Assembly: GCF_014650895.1 (NCBI RefSeq)
Contig: NZ_BMVV01000003.1
Span: 62,001-126,000, forward strand
Source of the DNA: Streptomyces omiyaensis
GTDB taxonomy: Bacteria; Actinomycetota; Actinomycetes; Streptomycetales; Streptomycetaceae
Reading direction: 5' to 3'
Length of the DNA stretch: 64,000 nucleotides
A program made the position numbers and the translations under genes. Position 1 is the stretch's first letter. Each line of letters begins with the position of its first letter. The notes below the pieces were generated by a model that saw only the letters and a list, made by a program, of their open reading frames with translations, made no database searches and was not told the DNA's origin. This document shows positions 1 through 9,227 of the stretch, piece after piece.

Positions 1-716
1 CGGCCGTCGAGACCGGTGTACGAGCCGCCGGCCTCCTGCACCACGACCGCCACCGCCGCCATGTCCCACAGCGACAGCTCCGGCTCCGCGCACAGGTCCA
101 CCGTGCCCTCGGCGACCATCATGTACGGCCAGAAGTCGCCGTACGCCCGGGTCCGCCAGCACGCGCGCGTGAGGTCGAGGAACGCGTCGAGGCGCCCCCG
201 CTCCTCCCAGCCGCTCAGCGAGGAGTACGCGAACGAGGCGTCGGCCAGCGAGGCCACCCGGGACACGCCGATCCGGGTGCCCGACTCCGGGTCCGCGCCG
301 GAGAAGGCGCCCAGGCCCTTCGCGGCCCACCAGCGGCGGCCGAGGGCGGGCGCCGACACCACGCCGACCACCGGCTGGAAGCCGTCCTCGCCCTCCTCCA
401 TCAGGGCGATCAGGGTCGCCCAGACCGGCACCCCGCGCACGTAGTTCTTGGTGCCGTCGATCGGGTCGATCACCCAGCGGCGCGGGCCGGAGCCCTCCAC
501 GCCGTACTCCTCGCCCAGGATCGCGTCCGCGGGCCGCTCCTTCTGGAGCCCCGCGCGGATCAGCTCCTCGGCGGCCCGGTCCGCCTCGCTCACCGGGGTC
601 ATGTCCGGCTTCGTCTCGACCTGGAGGTCGAGAGCCCGGAAGCGGGCCATGGTGGCCGCGTCGGCGGCGTCCGCGAGGGCATGGGCAAGGCGCAGGTCAT
701 CGTGGTAATCGGCCAT
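1..716 (-). CDS. hisN: Histidinol-phosphatase, inositol-monophosphatase family (3' end outside window)
   Basis: This is the first 238 codons of an inositol-monophosphatase-fold Mg-dependent phosphatase; the stop lies beyond base 1. The ATG at 716 gives [19 protein letters not shown]. Metal-site motifs are present in order: GEEYG near residue 68, DPIDGTKNY near residue 87, and LWDMAAV near residue 220. Streptomyces HisN proteins are about 265 residues, so roughly 25-30 residues are missing because of the window edge, not because the gene is broken. The family cleaves L-histidinol phosphate in histidine biosynthesis. A general inositol-phosphatase role cannot be excluded from the motifs alone, but this gene is the usual neighbour of rsgA-aroA in Streptomyces. 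Confidence 0.88.
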   Translation of the reverse strand, partial: MADYHDDLRLAHALADAADAATMARFRALDLQVETKPDMTPVSEADRAAEELIRAGLQKERPADAILGEEYGVEGSGPRRWVIDPIDGTKNYVRGVPVWATLIALMEEGEDGFQPVVGVVSAPALGRRWWAAKGLGAFSGADPESGTRIGVSRVASLADASFAYSSLSGWEERGRLDAFLDLTRACWRTRAYGDFWPYMMVAEGTVDLCAEPELSLWDMAAVAVVVQEAGGSYTGLDG

Positions 717-866
717 GCCCGGCACTCTAGCGCCGCGGGCCGGAGCGCCGGTGAAGCGTCCATGGACGGCATCCGGCGGGGGCACCGCCGCCACGTGCCC
801 GCGCCCTTGACAGGGCCCGCGCGGCTGCCGACCCTGGGGGGCCCACCGTCCGGCCCGGAGGCGCCC

Positions 867-1502
867 ATGCCGACCGCCCGCGAGGCCCTCCTCGTCGCCG
901 CCCGCACCGCCCTGGCGCGGGACTCCTGGTCCGCCGTCCGGATGGCCGACCTCGCCGTCGCCGCCCGGGTCTCCCGGCAGACCCTCTACAACGAGTTCGG
1001 GAGCAAGGAGGGGCTGGCCCGGGCCCTCGTCCGGCACGAGGCCGACGCCTACCTCGAAGGGGTGCGGCGGCTGCTCGCCGCCCCGGACCCGTCCGCGCGG
1101 ACGCTGGCGGCCGTCGCCGAGTGGACCGTCGCCCGCGCCGCCGACCGGCCGATACTCCGCGCGCTGCTCACCGGCGCCTGGACCGAGGGCCTGCCCCGGC
1201 CCCGTCCGGCCCGGCCGGGCGCCCGTCCCGCCCCCGTACCGGCCCAGCGGCGGGCCGACGCGGGGCCGCCCGCGCCGGGCGAGCTGCTCGCCACCACCGC
1301 GCGCTGCGCGGGGGAGCGCTGGGCCGCCGGCTGCGAGCTGGCCCTGCGGCTCGCCGTCAGCCACGTGGTCGCCCCGGAGCTCCCGCCGGAGGGTCAGTGC
1401 GCGGAGCCGGACAGCTGGAGGCCGATGACGCCCACGATGACGAAGGTGATCGAGACGATCTTGAGCGTGGAGACCAGGTCGCCGAGGAACACCATGCCGT
1501 AG
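867..1502 (+). CDS. TetR-family transcriptional regulator
   Basis: The 211-residue protein has a typical TetR N-terminal helix-turn-helix at about residues 25-50, including [20 protein letters not shown]. The C-terminal ligand domain is Ala/Arg/Pro-rich and unrecognisable. The ATG at 867 was chosen over upstream in-frame starts because GGAG precedes it and the TetR domain begins directly after it. It diverges from hisN. Its last 109 bases run antisense through the 3' end of the SMR exporter gene, and the final 30 or so residues do not look like a TetR tail, so the true C-terminus may have been shifted by a frameshift. Its neighbour suggests, but does not prove, that it controls the exporter. 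Confidence 0.72.
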   Translation: MPTAREALLVAARTALARDSWSAVRMADLAVAARVSRQTLYNEFGSKEGLARALVRHEADAYLEGVRRLLAAPDPSARTLAAVAEWTVARAADRPILRALLTGAWTEGLPRPRPARPGARPAPVPAQRRADAGPPAPGELLATTARCAGERWAAGCELALRLAVSHVVAPELPPEGQCAEPDSWRPMTPTMTKVIETILSVETRSPRNTMP

Positions 1503-1717
1503 ATGGCGGTGCCGGCCGCCCCGATGCCCGTCCACACCGCGTAGGCGGGGCCCACGTCGAGCTTCTTCAGGGCGAGCGTCAGCAGTCCGAAGCTGCCGAG
1601 GGCGAAGCAGGCGAAGGCGATCGTCGGCCAGAGCCGGGTGAATCCGTGCGAGAGCTTCAGGCAGACCGCGAACCCCGTCTCCAGGATCCCGGCGACCACC
1701 ACCAGCAGCCACGCCAT
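1394..1717 (-). CDS. SMR-family exporter, Gdx/SugE type (guanidinium exporter-like)
   Basis: This 107-residue membrane protein has four hydrophobic segments and the conserved SMR glutamate in helix 1 ([17 protein letters not shown], about residue 13). The helix 1 sequence LKLSHGF and the later [11 protein letters not shown] match the Gdx/SugE branch, whose characterised members export guanidinium by proton exchange. They do not match the broad-drug EmrE branch. The start [10 protein letters not shown] at 1717 was preferred to an ATG ten codons upstream because it aligns with the family N-terminus. No guanidine riboswitch was recognised upstream. A small inverted repeat CGCAC-TT-GTGCG at 1748-1759 sits just ahead of the gene and could be a regulator site. 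Confidence 0.85.
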   Translation of the reverse strand: MAWLLVVVAGILETGFAVCLKLSHGFTRLWPTIAFACFALGSFGLLTLALKKLDVGPAYAVWTGIGAAGTAIYGMVFLGDLVSTLKIVSITFVIVGVIGLQLSGSAH

Positions 1718-1819
1718 CGTTCCCGCCTCCCGCCCGCTCGGATTCATCGCACTTGTGCGGTTATGTCCATACCGGTCTGGGGGGAGGCGTAAACACCGGT
1801 ACGGATCCGGAGGCGGGGC

Positions 1820-2830
1820 TCAGTCGCCCTCGCGGCGCTCCCGGGTGGCGAGCAGCCGCCGCAGCGAGAACAGCCGGGCCGGATCGGCGTGGCCCTCGGC
1901 CACCCAGGCGTCCAGGGCGCACTCCGGCTCGTCGTGGCTGCACGCGCGCGGGCAGTTCTCGGTGCCCGGCTCCAGGTCGGGGAAGGCGTGGATGACCCGG
2001 GACGGGTCGACGTGGTGCAGGCCGAAGGAGCGCACGCCGGGCGTGTCGATGACCCAGCCCTCCACCACGTCCAGCGGCAGCGCGAGCGCCGAGGTCGTGG
2101 TGTGCCGGCCGCGTCCCGTCACCGCGTTCACGTGCCCGGTGATCCGCCGCCGCTCCTGCGGCACCAGGGCGTTCACCAGCGTCGTCTTGCCGACGCCGGA
2201 GTGCCCGACGAAGGCCGTCACCCGGCCGTCCAGGTACTCCCGCACCCGGTCGGCGGCCCCGCCGTCGTACAGCTCCTCGCGGTTCACCACCACGTGGGGG
2301 ATGTCCAGGTCGCCGTAGAGCTCCAGCAGCTTCTCCGGCGGCGCCAGGTCCGACTTGGTCAGCACCAGGAAGGGCTCCAGGCCGCCGTCGTAGGCGGCCA
2401 CCAGGCAGCGGTCGATCAGCCGGGGGCGCGGCTCCGGGTCGGCGAGCGCGGTGACGATCGCGAGCTGGTCGGCGTTGGCCACCACCACCCGCTCGTACGG
2501 GTCGTCGTCGTCGGCCGTGCGGCGCAGCAGCGAGTCCCGCTCGCCGATCCGCACGATCCGGGCCAGCGTGTCCTTCTCGCCGGAGAGGTCGCCCACCAGG
2601 GAGACCCGGTCGCCGACCACGGCCGCCTTGCGGCCCAGCTCGCGGGCCTTCATCGCGATCACGGTCCGGTCCTCGACCAGGCAGGTCAGCCGGCCGCGGT
2701 CGACGGTGAGGACCATGCCCTCGACGGCGTCCTCGTGCTTCGGCCGGATGCTGGTCCGCGGCCGGGTGCCCTTGCGGTTGGGCCGCTGGCGGATGTCGTC
2801 CTCGTCGGTGTGCTTGCCGTAGCGCCGCAT
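1820..2830 (-). CDS. rsgA: Ribosome small-subunit GTPase RsgA
   Basis: RsgA is a circularly permuted GTPase that checks late 30S subunit maturation. In this 336-residue protein the permuted order is visible: an OB-fold region at about residues 35-100, G4 TKSD near 158, the P-loop GHSGVGKT near 209 and G3 DTPGV near 262. A C-terminal zinc site (Cys293, Cys297, His299, Cys304 in ENCPRACSHDEPEC) follows. The start ATG lies 2 bases after the aroA stop on the same strand, so the two genes are very probably co-transcribed and translationally coupled, as is usual in Streptomyces. Confidence 0.95.
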   Translation of the reverse strand: MRRYGKHTDEDDIRQRPNRKGTRPRTSIRPKHEDAVEGMVLTVDRGRLTCLVEDRTVIAMKARELGRKAAVVGDRVSLVGDLSGEKDTLARIVRIGERDSLLRRTADDDDPYERVVVANADQLAIVTALADPEPRPRLIDRCLVAAYDGGLEPFLVLTKSDLAPPEKLLELYGDLDIPHVVVNREELYDGGAADRVREYLDGRVTAFVGHSGVGKTTLVNALVPQERRRITGHVNAVTGRGRHTTTSALALPLDVVEGWVIDTPGVRSFGLHHVDPSRVIHAFPDLEPGTENCPRACSHDEPECALDAWVAEGHADPARLFSLRRLLATRERREGD

Positions 2831-2832
2831 GG

Positions 2833-4182
2833 TCAGGCTCCGAGCATTTCGGTCCACATCCCCGGGAAGTCCGGCAAGGTCTTGGCGGTCGTCGCCACGT
2901 CCTCGATCTCCACGCCCGGCACGGCGAGTCCGATGATCGCGCCCGCGGTCGCCATCCGGTGGTCGTGGTACGTGTGGAAGACGCCGCCGCGCAGCGGGCG
3001 CGGGCGGATGTGCAGACCGTCCTCGGTCTCGGTGACGTCGCCGCCGAGGCCGTTGATCTCCTTGGTCAGCGCCGCCAGCCGGTCGGTCTCGTGCAGCCGC
3101 AGGTGGGCCACCCCGCGCAGGGTGGAGGGGGAGTCCGCGAGGGCGGCGACCGCCGCGATGCCGGGGGTCAGCTCGCCGACCTCGCCCAGGTCCACGTCGA
3201 TGCCGTGGATCCGGCCGGTGCCGGTGAAGGTCAGACCGGCGTCGGTGAGCTCGCAGGCACCACCCATCTCGGTGAAGATCCGGCGCAGCTCGTCGCCCGG
3301 CTGGGTGGTGCGGGCCGGCCAGTCCGGGACCGTCACCCGGCCGCCGGTGACCAGCGCGGCCGCCAGGAAGGGCTGCGCGTTCGACAGGTCGGGCTCGATG
3401 ACCAGGTCCCGGCCGCGCAGCGCCGACGGGGTGACCCGCCAGACGTCCGGCTCGCCGCCGTGCTCCGGCTCGTCGACCTTCGCGCCCACCGCGCGCAGCA
3501 TGTCCACGGTCATCCGGATGTGCGGCATCGACGGCAGCCGGCCGCCGACGTGCCGGACCTCGACGCCCTGGTTGAAGCGGGCGCCGGAGAGCAGCAGGGC
3601 GCTGACGAACTGCGAGGACGAGGAGGCGTCGATCTCGACGACCCCGCCGTCCAGGCCGCCGGCGCCGTGCACGGTCATCGGGAGGGCGCCGCGGCCCTCG
3701 TCGTCGATGCGGGCGCCGAGCGCGCGCAGCGCGTCGATCACGCCGTGCAGCGGGCGCTCGTGGGAGCGGGGGTCGCCGTCGAAGCGGACCGGGCCGTCGG
3801 CGAGCGCGGCGACCGGAGGAAGGAAGCGCATGACCGTGCCCGCGTTGCCGACGTCGACGGCGGCGGGGCCGCGCAGCGGGGCGGGCAGGACCCGCCAGGC
3901 CTCGCCGGTGCCGTCGGGGCCCACGCCCTCCTCGATCCGCACGCCCAGGGTGCGCAGCCCCTCGGCCATCAGGAGGGTGTCGCGGGAGCGCAGCGGGCGG
4001 CGCACCCACCCCGGCTCGGCGGCGAGCGCGGCGAGGACCAGCGCGCGGTTGGTGACCGACTTCGAGCCCGGCACGGTCACGGTCGCGTCGACGGGGCCGC
4101 TCGCGTACGGGGCGGGCCAGAGGTCCGGGCCGGCGGGGGCGGGCTGCGACGGATCGGGGTGCGCGGGGGAGGCTGCGGTCAT
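2833..4182 (-). CDS. aroA: 3-phosphoshikimate 1-carboxyvinyltransferase (EPSP synthase)
   Basis: EPSP synthase transfers enolpyruvyl from PEP to shikimate-3-phosphate in the aromatic amino-acid pathway. The 449-residue protein shows the substrate motif [18 protein letters not shown] near residue 35, [16 protein letters not shown], the [18 protein letters not shown] segment, and the C-terminal [15 protein letters not shown]. The ATG at 4182 is the correct start; the open frame continues upstream but without family sequence. There is an N-terminal Pro/Ala-rich tail of about 25 residues. It leads the aroA-rsgA transcription unit. Confidence 0.95.
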   Translation of the reverse strand: MTAASPAHPDPSQPAPAGPDLWPAPYASGPVDATVTVPGSKSVTNRALVLAALAAEPGWVRRPLRSRDTLLMAEGLRTLGVRIEEGVGPDGTGEAWRVLPAPLRGPAAVDVGNAGTVMRFLPPVAALADGPVRFDGDPRSHERPLHGVIDALRALGARIDDEGRGALPMTVHGAGGLDGGVVEIDASSSSQFVSALLLSGARFNQGVEVRHVGGRLPSMPHIRMTVDMLRAVGAKVDEPEHGGEPDVWRVTPSALRGRDLVIEPDLSNAQPFLAAALVTGGRVTVPDWPARTTQPGDELRRIFTEMGGACELTDAGLTFTGTGRIHGIDVDLGEVGELTPGIAAVAALADSPSTLRGVAHLRLHETDRLAALTKEINGLGGDVTETEDGLHIRPRPLRGGVFHTYHDHRMATAGAIIGLAVPGVEIEDVATTAKTLPDFPGMWTEMLGA

Positions 4183-4202
4183 GCCCTCACTGTACGGGGG
4201 TG

Positions 4203-4886
4203 TCAGAAGCCGAGAAGCCAGCGACCGCCGCCGATCAGGCAGCAGAGGGACACTGTGTGGAAGAAGGCCAGCCACACCCCGGCGGGCACGTGGGTGAGCC
4301 GGGAGAGCTGGTCGGCGTCCGAGTCGGGAGCCCCGCCGTGCCGGCGCTTCGCCTGGAGCTCGAAGGGGGGCCGCACCCCGCCGAGGAGCAGGAACCACAC
4401 GACCGCGTACGCGAAGACCGCCTGCACCTCCGGGGCCGTCAGCCAGGACACCAGGACGAAGAGCGTGCCGGTGAGGAGGACGGAGAGGATCCCGTACGCG
4501 TTGCGGACCATCACCAGCATGGCGAGGAGCAGTCCGGTCGCCGCCCAGAGCAGCACGGCGACCAGGCCCGCGCCGAGCAGCGCCGCCCCGCCGAGGCCGA
4601 GCAGCGGGGCCGCCGTGTAGCCGGCGGCCAGGGTGAGGACGACGCCGGGACCGGTCGGGCGGCCGCGGGTGACGGTGAGGCCGCTGGTGTCCGAGTGCAG
4701 CCGTATGGCCTCCAGCCGGCGGCGGCAGGCGAGCGCGACCAGGGCGTGACCACCCTCATGGGCGATGGTGATCGCGTTGCGCGCGAGCAGCCAGAGGCGG
4801 CGGGGCACGGTGAGGGCGAGCGCGGCGACGCCGGTGGCGATCACCAGCCATTCGTCCGGGGCGGCCTGCGGGCTGAAGAGGTCCAT
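4203..4886 (-). CDS. M50-family (site-2-protease-like) membrane metallopeptidase
   Basis: This 227-residue protein has about six hydrophobic segments and an HEGGH zinc motif in [17 protein letters not shown] at about residue 43, placed at the end of the first membrane region as in M50B proteins. The family cleaves substrates within the membrane or is a catalytically uncertain relative. No substrate can be named. It lies on the same strand 20 bases upstream of aroA, so it may belong to the same transcript. It diverges from the SRAP gene across only about 50 bases. Confidence 0.8.
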   Translation of the reverse strand: MDLFSPQAAPDEWLVIATGVAALALTVPRRLWLLARNAITIAHEGGHALVALACRRRLEAIRLHSDTSGLTVTRGRPTGPGVVLTLAAGYTAAPLLGLGGAALLGAGLVAVLLWAATGLLLAMLVMVRNAYGILSVLLTGTLFVLVSWLTAPEVQAVFAYAVVWFLLLGGVRPPFELQAKRRHGGAPDSDADQLSRLTHVPAGVWLAFFHTVSLCCLIGGGRWLLGF

Positions 4887-4935
4887 CCTTCGGTCCGCTC
4901 CTCTCGGGCTCGGGGATCGTGGCAGTGTGGCACGT

Positions 4936-5751
4936 ATGTGCGGACGTTATGCGGCGAGCCGGCGGCCCGAGGACCTCGTCGGCCTCTTCGGGATCGAGAA
5001 GTGGGAGCCGGAGGAGACCCTGGACCAGGACTGGAACGTGGCCCCCACCAAGGCGGTCCACGCGGTCCTCGAACGCCCTCTGAAGGACGCGGAGACGCGC
5101 CGGCCGGTTCGCCAGCTGCGCGTGCTGAGGTGGGGACTGGTCCCCTCCTGGTCCAAGTCGCCGGAGGGCGCCGCCCGGATGATCAACGCCCGGGCCGAGA
5201 CCCTCCACGAGAAGCCCTCCTTCAAGCGCGCCTTCCAGGCCCGCCGCTGCATCCTGCCCGCCGACGGCTATTACGAGTGGGTGACCGGCGCCGCCGAGCG
5301 CGACCTGGAGGTCGAGGGGAAGCGGAAGCGGCCCCGGAAGCAGCCGTACTTCGTGACCCCGGCGGACGGCTCGGTCTTCGCCATGGCGGGCCTCTACGAG
5401 TTCTGGCGCGACCCCACGCTGCCGCCCGAGCACCCGAACGCCTGGTGGGCCACCTGCTCGGTGATCACCACCGAGGCGGAGACCGGACCGCTCGGCGTGG
5501 CGCCCGCCGAGGGCCCCGGCACCCTCGCCGAGATCCACCCCCGGATGCCGCTGATGCTCACCGAGGACCGCTGGGACGCCTGGCTCGACCCGGCCACCAC
5601 CGCCCCGGACGAGCTGCGCGCGCTGCTCGCCCCGCCGCCGGAGGGCCTCATGCGGGCCTATCCGGTCTCCACCGCGGTCAGCAACGTCCGGAACAACGGC
5701 CCCGAACTTCTGGCCGAACTGGACGGCCCCGAGGCCGGCACGCTGTTCTGA
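4936..5751 (+). CDS. SOS-response-associated peptidase family protein (SRAP/YedK/HMCES)
   Basis: SRAP proteins use Cys2 to form a thiazolidine crosslink with abasic sites in single-stranded DNA, shielding them during replication. The 271-residue product begins MCGRY, which places the catalytic Cys at position 2 and fixes the ATG at 4936. The other active-site elements are present: NARAET near residue 90, the glutamate in GYYEW near 115, and the histidine in IHPRMP near 200. The length is normal for the family. It is probably the first gene of a short plus-strand unit with the hydrolase that follows 38 bases later. Confidence 0.92.
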   Translation: MCGRYAASRRPEDLVGLFGIEKWEPEETLDQDWNVAPTKAVHAVLERPLKDAETRRPVRQLRVLRWGLVPSWSKSPEGAARMINARAETLHEKPSFKRAFQARRCILPADGYYEWVTGAAERDLEVEGKRKRPRKQPYFVTPADGSVFAMAGLYEFWRDPTLPPEHPNAWWATCSVITTEAETGPLGVAPAEGPGTLAEIHPRMPLMLTEDRWDAWLDPATTAPDELRALLAPPPEGLMRAYPVSTAVSNVRNNGPELLAELDGPEAGTLF

Positions 5752-5789
5752 GGTCCCTCGGCTCCGGCCCCGGGCGGCAGGATGGGGAC

Positions 5790-6425
5790 GTGACGAAGAT
5801 CGAGACCGCATCCACCGACGCCGGTGAGGCGCGCATCACCTGGCACACCGCCCCCGGAGCCCGCCTCGTCCTCGCCCTCGGCCACGGCGCCGGCGGCGGC
5901 GTCGAGGCCCGGGACCTGGCCGCCCTCGCCGCCGGACTGCCCGCCCGGGGCGTCACCGTGGCCCTGGTCGAGCAGCCCTGGCGGGTCGCGGGGAAGAAGG
6001 TCGCGCCCGCGCCGAAGACCCTCGACGCCGGCTGGCGCGGCCTCTGGCCGGCCCTCGCGGCGCCCGGCCTGCCGGTGGTCGCGGGCGGCCGCAGCGCCGG
6101 GGCCCGGGTGGCCTGCCGGACCGGCGCGGAGCTCGGTGCCGCCGCCGTCCTCGCACTGGCCTTCCCGCTCCACCCGCCGGGGAGGCCGGAGCGCTCCCGG
6201 GCCGCCGAACTCCTGGCCACCGGGCTGCCCACGCTCGTCGTCCAGGGCGGCGGCGACCCCTTCGGCAGGCCGGAGGAGTTCCCGGACACGGGCGCGTACG
6301 AGCTCGTCGGGATCGCCCACGGCGACCATGGCTTCGCCGTCCCCAAGCGGGCCCCGGTCGACCAGGACGCGACCGTCGGGCGGATCGTCGAGGCCGTCGG
6401 CGACTGGCTCGACGGGCTGCGCTGA
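5790..6425 (+). CDS. Alpha/beta-hydrolase family protein (Tex30/KANL3-type)
   Basis: This 211-residue predicted cytoplasmic hydrolase has an oxyanion-type loop [10 protein letters not shown] near residue 30, a nucleophile elbow [10 protein letters not shown] near residue 100, and a C-terminal histidine in [10 protein letters not shown]. These give a plausible Ser-Asp-His triad. The frame has a GTG at 5790 with no better ATG. The substrate is unknown. It sits directly ahead of the sigR promoter, which begins 17 bases after its stop, so sigR is transcribed separately. Confidence 0.82.
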   Translation: MTKIETASTDAGEARITWHTAPGARLVLALGHGAGGGVEARDLAALAAGLPARGVTVALVEQPWRVAGKKVAPAPKTLDAGWRGLWPALAAPGLPVVAGGRSAGARVACRTGAELGAAAVLALAFPLHPPGRPERSRAAELLATGLPTLVVQGGGDPFGRPEEFPDTGAYELVGIAHGDHGFAVPKRAPVDQDATVGRIVEAVGDWLDGLR

Positions 6426-6441
6426 GACCCGCCGCGGGCCC

Positions 6442-6468
6442 GGGAATGCGGGGGTCGGGGCCGCTGTT
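6442..6468 (+). promoter_or_regulatory. Sigma-R-dependent promoter of sigR (sigRp2-type)
   Basis: GGGAAT at 6442-6447 and GTT at 6466-6468 are separated by exactly 18 bases, which is the consensus for Streptomyces sigma-R promoters. It lies 44 bases before the ATG at 6512 that would begin the long sigma-R' form. This is the expected autoregulatory promoter giving a burst of sigma factor after thiol oxidation. Confidence 0.9.
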
Positions 6469-6511
6469 GTGGAGAGCGTCGGTGAGAGAAGCGAGAGAGG
6501 GAGTCCGTCGC

Positions 6512-6676
6512 ATGGGTTCGACCATCTGCCCGGAGCGGGTCAGGTCCGCGGAGCTCGACTGGACCGTGCTGACCGCCCCCAAGGCCGCCCCGATTCGGGC
6601 GGCGGGCGGAGCCGTTCCTCGTCTATCCTCCGAGACGAGCGGGTCCGGCACCGGCCCCGTCAGCACGCTGGAGGAG
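6512..6676 (+). other. 55-codon N-terminal extension encoding the sigma-R' form
   Basis: In frame with sigR, an ATG at 6512 adds exactly 55 residues ([10 protein letters not shown] onward) before the GTG of the short form. In S. coelicolor the sigR gene makes a stable sigma-R and an inducible, ClpP-degraded sigma-R' with a 55-residue extension. The identical length and the upstream sigma-R promoter indicate the same dual-form arrangement here. The hairpin CTCGTC...GACGAG (6618-6639) lies inside this stretch. Confidence 0.8.
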
Positions 6677-7333
6677 GTGGGTCCGGTCACTGGGACCGAC
6701 ACAGGGACCGACGACGGCCCCGAGGAGACGACCGAGGAGCGCAACGCGCGCTTCGAGCGGGACGCCCTCGGCTACCTCGACCAGATGTACTCGGCCGCGC
6801 TGCGGATGACGCGCAACCCCGCGGACGCCGAGGACCTGGTGCAGGAGACCTACGCGAAGGCGTACGGCTCCTTCCACCAGTTCCGCGAGGGCACCAACCT
6901 CAAGGCGTGGCTGTACCGCATCCTCACCAACACCTTCATCAACTCGTACCGCAAGAAGCAGCGCGAGCCCCAGCGCAGCGCCGCCGAGGAGATCGAGGAC
7001 TGGCAGCTCGCCCGCGCCGAGTCGCACATGTCGACCGGTCTGCGCTCCGCCGAGTCGCAGGCGCTCGACCACCTCCCCGACTCGGACGTGAAGGAAGCGC
7101 TCCAGGCGATCCCCGAGGAGTTCCGCATCGCGGTCTACCTCGCCGATGTCGAGGGCTTTGCCTACAAGGAGATCGCCGACATCATGGGGACCCCCATCGG
7201 TACGGTGATGTCCCGCCTGCACCGGGGCCGCCGCCAGCTCCGCGGCATGCTCGAGGACTACGCCCGCGAGCGCGGCCTCGTCCCCGCCGGCGCCGGAGAG
7301 TCGTCCAAGGATCTGAAAGGCGCGGACTCATGA
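6677..7333 (+). CDS. sigR: RNA polymerase ECF sigma factor SigR (thiol-oxidative stress)
   Basis: SigR directs the thiol-disulfide stress regulon (thioredoxin, mycothiol and protein-quality genes). The short form from GTG at 6677 ([10 protein letters not shown]) is 218 residues. Region 2 is seen in [21 protein letters not shown] with the linker [19 protein letters not shown]. Region 4 is [28 protein letters not shown], read here in overlapping parts. The long ORF also permits the sigma-R' start at 6512. The stop overlaps the rsrA start (ATGA), so sigma factor and anti-sigma factor are translationally coupled. Both the sequence and the rsrA partner make the assignment firm. Confidence 0.96.
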   Translation: MGPVTGTDTGTDDGPEETTEERNARFERDALGYLDQMYSAALRMTRNPADAEDLVQETYAKAYGSFHQFREGTNLKAWLYRILTNTFINSYRKKQREPQRSAAEEIEDWQLARAESHMSTGLRSAESQALDHLPDSDVKEALQAIPEEFRIAVYLADVEGFAYKEIADIMGTPIGTVMSRLHRGRRQLRGMLEDYARERGLVPAGAGESSKDLKGADS

Positions 7334-7659
7334 GCTGCGGAGACCCGCACGAGACGGATTGCGCGGAAGTCCTGGACCACCTCTACGAGTTCCTCGACCG
7401 CGAGATGCCGGACAGCGACTGCACCAAGTTCGAGGTGCACTTCGAGGAGTGCTCCCCCTGCCTGGAGAAGTACGGCCTTGAGCAGGCGGTGAAGAAGCTC
7501 GTGAAGCGCTGCTGCGGCAGCGACGAGGTCCCCACCGACCTGCGCTCCAAGGTGATGGGCCGGATCGACCTGATCCGCGCCGGGCACCTGGTGCCCGAAC
7601 AGGACGTCGTCGCCCCCGAGAGCCCGGCCCCGCAGACCCCGGCCGCCGCCCAGGAGTGA
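7330..7659 (+). CDS. rsrA: Zinc-containing redox anti-sigma factor RsrA
   Basis: RsrA binds sigma-R when reduced and releases it when a disulfide forms and zinc is lost. The 109-residue protein carries the ZAS motif His-x3-Cys-x2-Cys in HFEECSPC at about residues 37-44, with an additional Cys near position 11 ([14 protein letters not shown]). That is the set of residues needed for redox switching. A further Cys-Cys pair near residue 61 (KRCCGS) matches known RsrA proteins. The ATG overlaps the sigR stop by ATGA. Confidence 0.96.
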   Translation: MSCGDPHETDCAEVLDHLYEFLDREMPDSDCTKFEVHFEECSPCLEKYGLEQAVKKLVKRCCGSDEVPTDLRSKVMGRIDLIRAGHLVPEQDVVAPESPAPQTPAAAQE

Positions 7660-7769
7660 CCGCACGGATGTGCGGGCCCTCCCCGCCCGTCCGTCAGCTT
7701 GTATCACCCGATGGTAGGAATCGACGGCGGTCCGCTCTCCGCGGCCGCCGTCCTCGCTAGCGTGACCGC

Positions 7770-9227
7770 GTGACGGTCGTGAAGCCCCTCCCGCGAACGG
7801 CCCGCGCGTACATCGTCTGCGCCGCCCTCGGCGCCGGAGCGTGCGCCCTGCCCGCGCTCCTCCCCCCGTCGCCCACCCCCTGGGCGACCGCCGGTCTCCT
7901 CGCCGCCCTGTACGCGCTCTGCGAGCTGCCCGCCCGCTGCCGCCTCCTCGGCCGCGGCCCCGGCGGCTCCGTCGCCCTGGGCGCCGGCTCCTTCTTCCCG
8001 GTCCTCCTCGCCGCAGCCCTGCTGCTGCCCCCGGCCGCCGCCGCGCTCACCGCCCTGCCCGGCGGCCTGCTCGCCCGGGTCGAGGAGCCCCCGGCCGGCT
8101 GGCGCCGCGCCTGGCGCGCCTCCGCCACCGCCCTGGCCGCCTGGGCCGCCGCCCGCACCGCCGCCGCCCTCGGCGCCCCCGCCGCCCTCGGCGCCCCCGC
8201 CGCCCTCGGCGCCGGCCCGGCCGGCCCCGGCCTGCCCCGCGCGCTGCTCCCCGCCCTCGCGGCCGCCCTCGTCTTCTGCCTCGTCCTCACCGCCCTCGAC
8301 GGCGGCATCCGCGCCACCGCCGACGCCCTCCCGCTCCGCGCCGCCTGGCGCGGACTCCTCGGCCGCGCCCTCGCCCCCCATCTCGTGCACGGCCTCGCCG
8401 GCCTCATGATGGGCGTCCTCTGGCGCAGCGCCCACGGCCCCGCCGCCGCCCTGCTGGTGCTGCTGCCCATGTACATCTCCTGCTGGGTCTTCGCCCAGTA
8501 CCACCACGAGCGCGCCGCCCACCAGGCCACCATCCGGGCCCTCGTCCAGGCCGTCGACATCAAGGACAGCTACACCCGCGGCCACAGCGAACGCGTCGGC
8601 GACGCCTCCGCCCTGATCGCCCGTGAACTCGGCATGGACGGCGACCGGCTCGACACCATCCGCTTCGCCGGCATCCTCCACGACGTCGGCAAGCTCGGCG
8701 TCCCCACCCGCGTCCTGCGCAAGGACGGCCCGCTCACCCCCGAGGAGCGCCGGATCATCGAGCTCCACCCCGAGTACGGCCACGAGATGATCCGCGGCAT
8801 CGGCTTCCTCGGCGAGGCCCGCGACGCCGTCCTCCACCACCACGAACGGATCGACGGCAGCGGCTACCCCTACGGGCTCCGCGGCGAGGAGATCCCCGAA
8901 TGCGCCCGCGTCGTCGCCGTCGCCGACGCCTTCGACGCCATGACCTCCACCCGCTCCTACAGCCGCGCCCGGCCCGTCGCCACCGCCCTGGCCGAACTGG
9001 AGCGGTGCGCCGGCAGCCACTTCGACCCCCGGATGGTCGCCGCCCTCGTCCGGGCCCTCGGCCGCCGGGGCCACCCCCACGCCGGCGAGGCCGGGAGCGG
9101 GGGCGACCGACAGGCCGACGCCGCCACCGCCGACGGGACCGGCGGGCAGGTCCCCGCGCCCCGCGCCCCCGGCCCGCCCGCCCGCCAGGACCGAGGAGCC
9201 CGCACGAGCCCCCGGGGGCCCGCGTGA
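7770..9227 (+). CDS. Membrane HD-GYP domain phosphodiesterase-like protein
   Basis: The 485-residue protein has an Ala/Leu-rich N-terminal half with about six membrane segments. A complete HD-GYP domain follows at about residues 270-440. HDVGK is in FAGILHDVGKLGVPTRV, and HHERIDGSGYPYGLRGEEIP carries the GYP signature. HD-GYP domains hydrolyse cyclic dinucleotides, classically c-di-GMP to GMP, or act as metal-dependent phosphohydrolases. The start is GTG at 7770. The N-terminal half contains a small in-frame repeat (8163-8213). The next gene overlaps its stop (GTGA) and encodes a related protein with a degraded motif. Confidence 0.88.
   Translation: MTVVKPLPRTARAYIVCAALGAGACALPALLPPSPTPWATAGLLAALYALCELPARCRLLGRGPGGSVALGAGSFFPVLLAAALLLPPAAAALTALPGGLLARVEEPPAGWRRAWRASATALAAWAAARTAAALGAPAALGAPAALGAGPAGPGLPRALLPALAAALVFCLVLTALDGGIRATADALPLRAAWRGLLGRALAPHLVHGLAGLMMGVLWRSAHGPAAALLVLLPMYISCWVFAQYHHERAAHQATIRALVQAVDIKDSYTRGHSERVGDASALIARELGMDGDRLDTIRFAGILHDVGKLGVPTRVLRKDGPLTPEERRIIELHPEYGHEMIRGIGFLGEARDAVLHHHERIDGSGYPYGLRGEEIPECARVVAVADAFDAMTSTRSYSRARPVATALAELERCAGSHFDPRMVAALVRALGRRGHPHAGEAGSGGDRQADAATADGTGGQVPAPRAPGPPARQDRGARTSPRGPA
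8163..8213 (+). repeat. In-frame 18-bp tandem repeat within the HD-GYP gene
   Basis: The unit GCCGCCCTCGGCGCCCCC occurs at 8163-8180 and 8181-8198, with a third partial copy to 8213. It encodes repeated Ala-Ala-Leu-Gly-Ala-Pro in the loop between membrane segments. The copy number keeps the frame, so slippage would lengthen or shorten this loop without breaking the gene. Confidence 0.85.

Noticed and set aside
1718..1819. Possible guanidine riboswitch upstream of the Gdx-type exporter
   Set aside because: The leader has two ACCGGT palindromes and a CGCAC/GTGCG dyad but none of the conserved loops of the guanidine-I, -II or -III classes that I could recognise.
2959..4620. A very long plus-strand open frame antisense to aroA, and similar long frames opposite nrdAB and the sugar/lipid cluster
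   Set aside because: High GC removes stop codons from antisense frames. The encoded proteins are low-complexity and carry no domain, while the opposite strands encode clear families.
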